Assembly (NCBI GenBank): GCA_946800325.1
Contig: OX326956.1
Span: 12,999,167 to 13,063,166, forward strand
Length of the DNA: 64,000 nucleotides
Reading direction: 5' to 3'
From: Luzula sylvatica
Lineage: Eukaryota; Streptophyta; Magnoliopsida; Poales; Juncaceae
Shown here piece by piece: positions 1 to 8,499 of the stretch (positions within the stretch are counted from its first letter, which is position 1; each line of letters starts with the position of its first letter). The notes beneath the pieces are model-generated. The model was not told the origin of the DNA and did no database searches. It was given only the letters and a program-made list of their open reading frames with translations. The position numbers and the translations under genes were made by a program.

Positions 1-139
1 GGGGGATAGGAGCGAGCAAAAGGCGTTTAAATACACGGGGACTACGTGCTTCAATCCAGGTTCGTTTTCTAATGACGGGACTTTCGCGGCGTATCGACCT
101 TGCAATAAAGAGGTCGAGCTTTCTTCTTTGGAGACTTAA
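1..139 (+). pseudogene. DPB2: DPB2 3' fragment, last exon (left-truncated by the window)
   Basis: This is the final exon of a DNA polymerase epsilon subunit B fragment, cut by the window edge. The frame encodes DRSEQKAFKYTG, then CFNPGSFSNDG, and ends LSSLET before TAA at 137-139. The same exon is complete at 12353-12499 and 24717-24863, where the five exons before it are also present. Only the C-terminal part of the subunit could be encoded here, so this is treated as a gene fragment unless the full gene lies to the left. Confidence 0.8.
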
Positions 140-723
140 AACGCTAAAAATATCATATATGCCCCTATTAAATATCATATGGTCCCTAAATATGTTGTAC
201 TGATTTTCGTTAATATTAAGACGTATGATAAATGTAATTTAATTGTTTATTTCTAGTGTTTCGACTTGAATTTTATTCGAATAATATATTACTTTGATTT
301 TACCTAATTCGTCATTAGTCTGAAAAAATAATATACATATCGAGCGTGCAAAGCACCTGACAACTTATAATGAATCTCACAAAAAGATGGAGACCAAAAG
401 ATAGCTAGATGGATAATATTTGTATTAAATTTGATAAATTATAAATAATGGAGCATTATCAAATGTATATATAGTTCTCGTGGACTCATTGCCCCTAACT
501 TTCTAAAAATATCGAATATGATTATATGATATATAATGGGACAAGTACATATTCTTTAGGTTATATTTGGTTTCATCAACAATGGAGATTAAAAAAAGAT
601 GAAATGAGAAATTAGTTTCAAGCTTACGAAAACCAATATCCATATTTTGGCCCACATATCTAAATGAGTCCACTATACTATTTTTTTCAAAAAAAAGATT
701 CATATGAAAATTTAGGACATATG
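140..723. other. Intergenic, DPB2 3' flank
   Basis: This is AT-rich sequence downstream of the DPB2 stop and upstream of the 521-bp element. I see no coding exon in it. Equivalent stretches are 12500-13083 and 24864-25447, and the inverted block carries a diverged version between about 58400 and 60360. Confidence 0.6.
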
Positions 724-1244
724 CTATGTTACGCGGATACTTCAAAAACGCAGAAGTATCCTGAGGATACGGGTATCCGATACGGATACAGGTACGATAC
801 GGCTCGGATACGTATCGGATACGCCATGTGGCGTATCCGATTATTTTAATATTTATTTTTTTCGGATACGGCGGGGATACGGCAGGATACGGCTGGGATA
901 CGTTCAGGATACGGCTGGGATACTCCATTTAGGATACTTCGGCCCAATATATATTTTGGCCCATAATTTTCTTAAATAAATTATATAGGATACTTCTAGG
1001 ATACTTCTAAATTAGTTATAGGATACTTCTAGAATAAATTTATTATACTTTTATGATACTTGTATTATTATGTTGGTTTTATTTATTGTCATGATATTTA
1101 AATTCAAAATATTATTTAATTAATTAATTAATTTATTTATTATATACAATATAAATATATTAAAATAATAATTATATAGCCGTATCCGTATCCGTGATTT
1201 TTTGAAAATTGCCGTACCGCCGTATCCGTATCCGTGCAACATAG
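724..1244. mobile_element. 521-bp non-autonomous hAT-like element, unit 1
   Basis: The ends are inverted repeats of the form CTATGTTRCRCGGATAC. They are flanked by a perfect 8-bp duplication GACATATG at 716-723 and 1245-1252. The inside near both ends is packed with GGATAC/GTATCC motifs, like the subterminal repeats of hAT elements. No transposase frame is present. The inverted paralogous block has the undisrupted site at 58380-58387, which confirms the insertion limits. Confidence 0.85.
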
Positions 1245-2034
1245 GACATATGTACTTCTTAGTCATTGGCCCAAAAAATTGTATGTTGAAGATTGTCGGT
1301 TGTTATCAAAGTTATACATCCTTAACAATACTTACCTTGGCTATACTATAATGTTTATTAAAATTAAAATAATTTAAAATTTACTAAAATTATTTAATAA
1401 TATATTTACGATGTTGATAATTTTATCTTAATAAAATATCATTTTAAAGAAATTCAAATAAATGACAAAAACATAGCAAAAAACCAAGATATTGATTTTG
1501 ACTTTTAGTCTATACTACAGAATACCTGCTCATCCAAAACAAACTCTTAGATGATAGAATTTGCAAGTCTTAAAAAGTAGAAATCATAGAAAAAACCAGT
1601 ATTACAAAAATGGAACAAAAATTAAAAATAAAGAAAACTAATATTACACAAATAAAAAAAAAATGAAAAACATAATAATTCATGAATAAAAAAATACGAG
1701 TTTATTACTTTGAAATATTTACTTGCTACATAATTATGACAAACCAAGCAACGTATGAATGGAAACTAGCATTTATAATTTAATTATGCACACATATGCA
1801 AATGAATCAAATCAATAAAAAAAATAATAATAATATTACAAGTGATCACGAAAAAACAAATCAACAAAACTTCTGGCGTTCGATGATAATTCTAGGGCGG
1901 CTGGCTTTAGACTAGTCCTCTTCTTGTTCTGGCGCTCGACTGATGAGTGGTTTGGGATACGACCTCTGAAGCTCGAAAGGGAAGATGAGGCTCGTGGCCA
2001 AGTTCAACATTTCGAAGTTTTCAATTCAAGCCTC

Positions 2035-2379
2035 GACAAATCATAAATTTATTCGAAACGACATTTAATCAAAACAAAGGTAATCACACATTTAAAAGTT
2101 CCGAATGGCTTTCCAACTCAAAACCCTATTTGGCATGTGAAAAATAAACAACTCCACGATGAAACTCCACGATAAAACAAACCCACAGAAAAACATAAAC
2201 AACTCCACGATGAAACTCCACGTTGAAACTCCACGATAAAACAAACCCACAGAAAAACATAAATCCCACATTTTTCACATGCCAAATTAGGATAGAGCTC
2301 GAAATACATTCTCCACTTTTAAAGATGTGATTAATTTTGTTTGGATTAAACGTATTTTACAATAAATCGTGATTTGTCA
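2035..2379. repeat. Long imperfect inverted repeat at the 3' end of gene A, copy 1
   Basis: Two arms of about 110 bp (about 2035-2149 and 2269-2379) are reverse complements at roughly three-quarters identity, including the shared block TTTGGCATGTGAAAAAT. The arm nearest the gene contains the gene A stop codon. The 120-bp loop holds direct repeats built from GTGGAGTTTCATC. If transcribed in the gene A 3' UTR it would fold into a long hairpin. Copies lie at about 14395-14739 and 26798-27142, and in the inverted block at about 56543-56840. Confidence 0.8.
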
Positions 2380-4462
2380 AGAAGTGACCTTGATGCGGCT
2401 GCTGACAGGTAAATGGAGATCTCCAGTTTTCTCTTTCCCTCTCGGCATCTCCATGTGTACGCGATGATGGACGGAGCCGGCTTGTGGAGATGGCCATTCT
2501 GTATGGAAATCAAACAAATGGAGATTTAGAGGTGAATGAATGGATTTTCAGAATTTAAAAGAGAAAAATAAAAAATAAAAATAATAATGCTTACCACGTT
2601 GATTGATAACTCGAAATCCCATGTTGATTAAACTTGCCCACTTCACCATGATAAAAAGCGAAAGCCAAAGCACCAAAAACCGTATCTAGAATATAAATAA
2701 ACAAAGGAATTAAACTAATTTCTTTTCAATAAAACTAATTTGAATTCCCTGATTAATGAATTACTTACCAATAGAGTAGCAGATTTCAGCCAGTTGCGAA
2801 GTTTGCTCCGGCCACGATGCTCTTGATTTGTCGAAACAGAAAGTGCGGAGGAGGATGCGACCAACTGGAGACCTCCATTTGTTGCTTCCTCATTCTTTTT
2901 TTCCTGAATCGCGGGTTTGTTGCGGATGATGAGGGAGTGAGCTGGCTTTGGGGGTTTGTTGCGGATGATGAGGGAGTGAGCTGGCTTTGGGGGTTTGTTG
3001 CGGATGATGACAGGGACAGGCTGAGCAAGCTGAGCCGGCTTCGCGGGTTCGTTGCGGATGAAGACAGGGACTGGCTGAGCGGGTTCGATACAGGTGAATC
3101 CCACCTGAACCATCCGCATGAAGTCTTCTGGATCCCACCCGTTCTGCTCCCTTGCATTATTCTTGAAGACAGTGTCCACGATGAATCGCTGGATGTAGAT
3201 CCTACAACATTCCTTCCCTGTCATGATCTCCTCCGCCCCTTTTCCTCGTATTCTAGTCGATTCCCCAAATCTGATCATGTAAGCCCGATCATTCACGCCT
3301 CCTCCTAATTTCCTGCCGATTGTCTCTGTGATGAAATACTCCGTCTTATCGGCTCTCAGCAGGAAGAAGTGGTTATCCCAGCCCACCACATAATATACTG
3401 GGCCGCTAGATCTCTCCACGACTTGCCCAATTCCATCCCAAATCTCTTCAAAACTCATCAAACCCGTGTTTAATTCTCTCTTGAGGTAATCCGATTTGAA
3501 GGTCCCCATAAAAGACTTCGACTGGTTCGCGACCAGCTGGCAGGTACGAGCCGTCAGGGCCGTCTCGAGGTCGAAGTGCCCGTCATTAAAGTCCAACTTG
3601 TGCTCCGGACACATCCGCAACCACTCTCTCGCACCTAATTCATCAATTCCACAAAAATCTCAATTACGACTACTCAACAGGACAAATAATGGTAGATAAT
3701 AAATGCAAGAATCTAAACAAATGTTGAATTTCTTGCATTTATTATGAAAGAAATATAAACAAAACGAATTGATAAAGAGTATGTTACCTTGAATGATGAG
3801 GTCGGTGAAGGTTCGTGTGGGGAAGATCCTATCTCCATGGACGGCCATCCAAGTGGCAAGTGTAACGGATAGGACGGAGCAGGCTCCATAACCTTGCACT
3901 TCTTCATTGAATTGGTCCAAGCCGGCAAACAGAATCTCCGCTTCCATCGTCGCTCTCTTGTCTCCGCTCACCACTTTTCTCTTCTCCCACAAAACCTGAT
4001 TTCAATTTCAATTTCAATTTCAATTCCAATTCATAATTAACAAAACTACAAGATTTCCTTCAAAAAAACAAATTGTAGAGGTCAAATCATACCGCTCCGC
4101 TACTGCCCGCAGAATTCGACCACTTCTCATTCTTCTCGGCCTGCTCCGATGAAACCTGGTTTCAATTTCAATACAAAATTAACATAAGCAAAAGATTTGG
4201 TTCAAAAATTAAATTGTACAAGTCAAATCATACCGCTGCAGTACCGCCCGCGGAATTCGACCAATTTTTATTCTTCTCGGCCTGCTCCAATGAAATCTGA
4301 TTTCAATTTCAATTAAAAATTAACAAAGGCAAAATATTTGGTTCAAAAAACAAATTGTAGAAGTCAAATCAGATTCATACCGCTGCACTACCGCCCGCGG
4401 TATTCGACCAGTCCTTAGTCTTCTCGGCCTGCTCCGATGAAACCTGATTTCAATTAAAAATT

Positions 4463-4494
<32 letters not shown>

Positions 4495-5093
4495 ATGATT
4501 TCAATTTTAGAAGTCAAATCATTACAAATTATTTGCCCTCACATATTTGCATTTTACTCCTTATTATCTGATCAGCCAATTGGTTTTTGTTAGTTTGAAT
4601 TTCAAACTTATCTCCTCAAATATTTACTGTTTCGGGCACGATTTTAGTAACCTAAAGTTACAATTTGGGCAAAACTTTGCATCTCAAAGTTATCAGTTTA
4701 ATTTATCACTGATGCAATTGGATACATTATAAAAAAAAAATGTCGCATCTTAATTTGCGTAACTTTTTGCAGCAATTTCACTATGGAAAGAAAATAATTT
4801 AAAAAAATGCTGGGGTTATGGGTGTAAAGTTTCCATAAACATGATTAGCATACCGCATTTGCACAAAATCAGATTTTAACACCTTATTGATTAGCATATC
4901 TATATAACACTAATCAGATTTCACAACTGATCGGCTCAATTAACCCCCAATTCGATACACAAAAGGCAAATAAAATAAAAACAAGTACCTTGCCAACTGT
5001 TGCAGAAATCTTCACTCGTGACTTCTCCTTCTTTTCCTTCCTCTTCCTTGTCCACGAAAACAAGCATGAAACGTTGGGAAAGCATTTCGCCAT
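2377..5093 (-). CDS. Gene A copy 1: NT-C2-family C-terminal-domain protein, 526 aa, eight exons
   Basis: The exons read on the minus strand are 5093-4989, 4443-4381, 4296-4234, 4155-4093, 3995-3788, 3634-2769, 2685-2595 and 2498-2377. All junctions are GT-AG, phases agree, and the total is 1581 bases. The ATG was chosen because this frame alone stays open through exon 2 and encodes LFSWTRKRKEKK, which resembles the basic linker of plant NT-C2 proteins. Residues about 99-290 match the C-terminal region of that family, with GYGACSVLSV, HFDLETAL, GLMSFEEIWDGI, VVGWDNHFFLL and YFITETIG. The NT-C2 lipid-binding domain itself is absent. Exons 2-4 are three copies of one 63-bp mini-exon, and exon 6 ends in Pro-rich 13-aa repeats. 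Exon 7 encodes a hydrophobic stretch near residues 455-475 that could be a membrane anchor. The biochemical role is unknown. Confidence 0.85.
2913..3010. repeat. 39-bp coding minisatellite in gene A exon 6
   Basis: Two perfect 39-bp copies (2913-2951 and 2952-2990) and a partial third encode a 13-residue repeat, SLIIRNKPPKPAH. Unit 2 has the same number, at 15273-15350. Unit 3 has lost exactly one copy, giving a protein 13 residues shorter. The inverted copy also has one. Each change keeps the reading frame. Confidence 0.9.
4093..4443 (-). repeat. Triplicated 63-bp mini-exon with its introns, gene A copy 1
   Basis: Three exons of exactly 63 bp (4381-4443, 4234-4296, 4093-4155) each encode a variant of VSSEQAEKNKKWSNSAGGTA followed by A. 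They are separated by introns of about 80 bp that are also similar to one another. All are phase 0 at both ends, so adding or skipping a copy keeps the frame. TTTCAA-type repeats at about 4000-4028 and an AAC run at 4463-4494 lie in the neighbouring introns. Confidence 0.9.
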
Positions 5094-5184
5094 TATTGCA
5101 GTCCTTGCGCTGAGCTCGATTAGGTATGGAAGCGTTAGAGAACGGAGAAGAGGATAATACGAGAATAATATGGTTTTCAGACAT

Positions 5185-7566
5185 GGCGAAAACGGTTGGT
5201 TCTTTCTATTCTGGGCGAACGATTATATTCTATTGTTAGGGTTTTTGCTCGTTAGGAGCTTGTCGAAAGAAGAGAGGGAAGAAGGAAGGTTTTGCCGTGC
5301 TACTTCTTTCTGTACTATTATTATCTTTTTTCCATGTACCAGTTTTATATATCCTGCATTTTCATTCCCGGATTTCATTTCTCGAATTTCTTTTCTCAAA
5401 TTTGAACAGTTTTTGAAGAAGGCTTGAATTTGCAAAATGACATATTTGAGTACTTCGGTGTAATTGTACCATTCTAACCATTTAATTTTTATATTTTTTG
5501 TGTAATTGAATAGAGATTTTTTTGAGTAAGACACAAAATTAGAATTCCAATTTTAAGAATGAGGCGCATATTTGCAAATTTTATTAATGCATATATTTTT
5601 TTGTAATAGTGCAATTTGCAAATCACTCTTGAATTATTGGTGTCTGTGCCTTATTTTTTATCGTCTCCACTTTCCATTATTTGTGATTAAATAAATTACT
5701 TTTTTATATTTTTTTTTATCAATACATATTAAGTGTTATGGTTACTATCAGTATATTGATGAATTATATTTTTCATGCAAATCTAACAATTATTTGAGAA
5801 TTATAAATGACTTATCACTAAGTTAAATATAATTTAAAATATAATTTATTATAAAATTTTGAGTTATTTGCTCTATGTCCTCTTAAATATCTTATTAATA
5901 AAGGAGTAAATATATGTTAACTGTCAAAAATATTCCACAATTAATATTACATTAATTATAGCGTGTTTACAGAAAGTTTTAAAAAAGTACTCTAACATTT
6001 ACTGAAAAACAAACAAAAAAAAGTTGATGGCATTGAGAAAAATTTATGTATATAGTATTTAATAATTTATATTGTGTTTTGTCATCACAATCAATACATA
6101 CGAATTCAGTGTATATATCATGCAATTATATAATAAATTTTACTTGTATTAGTATAGAGAAGACTTGGTCCATTTATCTTCTTTGATTTGAAGAAACACT
6201 TGGCCTATTGTCATCATAAACCAAGTCCACCAGAGTTAAATAAGTATGATAATGATTTTTTTTTTTTTTTGATAAAAAAAGAGTTGGCTCATATGTCATC
6301 CATCCATTAATGTCAACGGAGATCCAATCTAGATGATAAAATAAATATATTAAATTAAAACAATTGGAGATTCATCCACTAGTTTTTTTCCTAACGTTCT
6401 AAAACCTTTTCTCTTGTTACATAGGTCCATGAACCCATAACTCTTTGGAATGAAGGAACATGATATAATAATTTGTGCACACATGTCTCATTCTTAATCT
6501 GGTAATCATGTTATTATTGTAAGTTAATTTATTCAGAATTTTTATTTTGTACCTAACTTTGTGCAATCTTCTTCTGCAAAAAATCATTACATTTATTTCT
6601 ACCATTGAATTATGATATATGACAATTTAGACCATCGATCAATTATTGGTTTTTTATAATCATATTTTTTTGTACTCATTTAAGTGTTCATTATTTTACA
6701 CTATATTTTAATAGTTCTTATAAATCTACATTCTACATTAAAGATGTGAATTATTATTATCGACTATAATACATGATCAAACGTGAATATAGTACAAGAC
6801 GAAAAATATATATATGAATTACTAATAATTTAATATGTAATATTATAAAACATACAACACATATTAGTGTTGTTTTTAGAAACTTAATTTTTAAAATCCA
6901 CCAAATTTATTCAGATACCGAATTCGATTTAATCGGTTTAGTTTTTCGATTTATTTGGTACAGTTTGGTTCAAAAAAAATGCAATTGTTCGGTTTATTCG
7001 GTTCAGTTCGGTTTTTGAATTCTGGAAATCAATTATGCCGAACCCACTGTTTTCCATATTTTTTAATTTTTTTAATGTTAAAATGTAAAATATGATATAA
7101 TATCTTAGAAAATTATATAATTATATTTTATAATATATAATTATGTTTTTTGATATTCAATATATAAATATTCTAATGAATTTACTGATATTTTAAAATT
7201 ATAATGTTTCTTAAATAAACCGAATAACAATATAATTTTTCGGTTCGATTTTTAGTTGGTTCAAAACTTAAAACGGTGCGATTCATATTGAATTTTGTTC
7301 GATTCCATTTAAAAATGTTTAGGCTTATTTGATTTGATTTGAAACGGAACCGATCGAACTAACATTCCTAGTCTCACGGGGCCTACAAATACAATTTCTC
7401 GCATATATTTCTTTGTTTTTTCAAGTACTCAAATTTTTTGGTTAATTAGCCTATAAAACCCATTAATTATATAATAATTAGGTCTAGAGGAAATAATAAT
7501 ATATATATTCAATGAATAGTGGATTAAGAATTCATTTGAGTCGGGCCCTATTGAAAAATATAATAC
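5185..7566. other. Gene A upstream region and intergenic DNA, unit 1
   Basis: The first few hundred bases are the gene A promoter side. A TATATATCCTGCATTTTCATT block occurs at about 5348, broken here only by its own length, and recurs at about 8408. The stretch 5903-6257 is a direct repeat of 11118-11490 in the same unit. The stretch about 6900-7373 is a dispersed repeat rich in CGGTTYR motifs that ends AACTAACATTCCTAG, and it is also present at 62455-62930 in the inverted block. I see no supported gene here. The region recurs in unit 2. Confidence 0.55.
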
Positions 7567-7574
7567 TGAGTAAG

Positions 7575-8195
7575 TAGGGATGTCAATGGTGTGGATATTG
7601 CCCGAACCGACCCGAACCGTATCCCAAGAAATATCCGGATTCGAAAAAAATATCCGGATCCGAGTGGATCCGGATATGGATCTGGTTGCTAATTTTAGGA
7701 TCCGGAACCGGATTCGATATTAGGTTTTGGTGCGGGGACCGGATCCGTGTTCCGGATCCGGGTATTTTTAGGATCCGGATACTCGGAACCAGATTCGAGT
7801 ATCCGGAACCGAATCCGGATACGCATATTATATATTATTTTTATATATTATATTTGATATTAGTTGAAAAATCATATACAAATTAATGATTTGTGAGTGA
7901 TTTAAACTCACAATCGTAAAATTACGTTTAAATATAATCATATTTATCGTTTATGTCACAAATTATATATATTTATAGCTAAAAAGTAAGTTATGTTATG
8001 ATAACATAATATTCGTTTTAATATCCGAAAGAGAACCGTATCCGTATCCGACAATATCCGAACCGTATCCGTTTATTATCCGAACCGTATCCGGATCCGG
8101 GTAATTCCGTATCCGGATCTGTATCCGAAAAAAAATATGGATATGGATCTGGTATGACCATTATCCGAACCGGATCCGAACCATTGACACCCCTA
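7575..8195. mobile_element. 621-bp Ac/Ds-like MITE, unit 1
   Basis: The ends are TAGGGATGTCAATGG at the left and the complement of TAGGGGTGTCAATGG at the right, which matches the TAGGGATG-type terminus of Ac/Ds elements. A perfect 8-bp duplication TGAGTAAG lies at 7567-7574 and 8196-8203. The interior is packed with ATCCGGATCC-type repeats near both ends and an AT-rich core, with no transposase. The paralogous inverted block has the empty site CTTATTCA at 61915-61922, in the complementary orientation. Confidence 0.92.
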
Positions 8196-8256
8196 TGAGT
8201 AAGCCTTTAGTAAATATAAACAAATGTTGTGCTTATTTTCAAACATTACGAACTCC

Positions 8257-8362
8257 ATGGATCTTTCTCCGTGCACTCACCAGTCTCTTACGCTCGTCGA
8301 GCCCTCCTCCGCCCACGTCACCCTCACCGTTACTGGCGACGTTGACGATCTTGAGATTTCAT
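8257..8362 (+). pseudogene. 5' fragment of the 38-kb unknown gene, unit 1
   Basis: From the ATG at 8257 this matches the start of the intact gene at 38182 (MDLSPCTHQS versus MDLFPGTHPS, then VTVTGDVDDL-like residues). The homology includes about 50 bp of 5' flank. It breaks off after GATCTTGAGAT. From about 8365 to 8500 the sequence instead resembles gene A upstream DNA as seen at 52940-53070 in the inverted block. The frame stays open by chance to 8493, but only the first 35 or so codons are homologous, so it is a truncated remnant. Confidence 0.75.
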
Positions 8363-8499
8363 TTGTACGGACACTTTACCGGAAAATCATATTCGGAACA
8401 TGTAGAAGGATATATATCCTGCATTTTCATTCTTGGATTTCATTTCTCGAATTTATTTTCTTGTCTACACTATTTTCCATCCTCCAATTTTAAATTGTG

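Noticed and set aside
340..365. GAGCGTGCAAAGCACCTGAC as a possible Helitron hairpin end
   Set aside because: A short GTGC/GCAC stem is present, but no CTRRT end follows and the inverted block keeps similar flanks without a clear insertion.
503..928. 141-codon minus-strand frame in each of units 1 and 2
   Set aside because: It runs through the subterminal repeats of the 521-bp element (YPYPxxY-type translation of GGATAC repeats) and is broken in unit 3.
2817..3308. 163-codon open frame on the plus strand opposite gene A
   Set aside because: It is antisense to gene A exon 6, owes its length to the GC-rich Pro repeat, and has no codon-level support of its own.
7686..7886. 66-codon frame within the Ac-like element
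   Set aside because: It is a translation of ATCCGGATCC-type repeats, not a gene.
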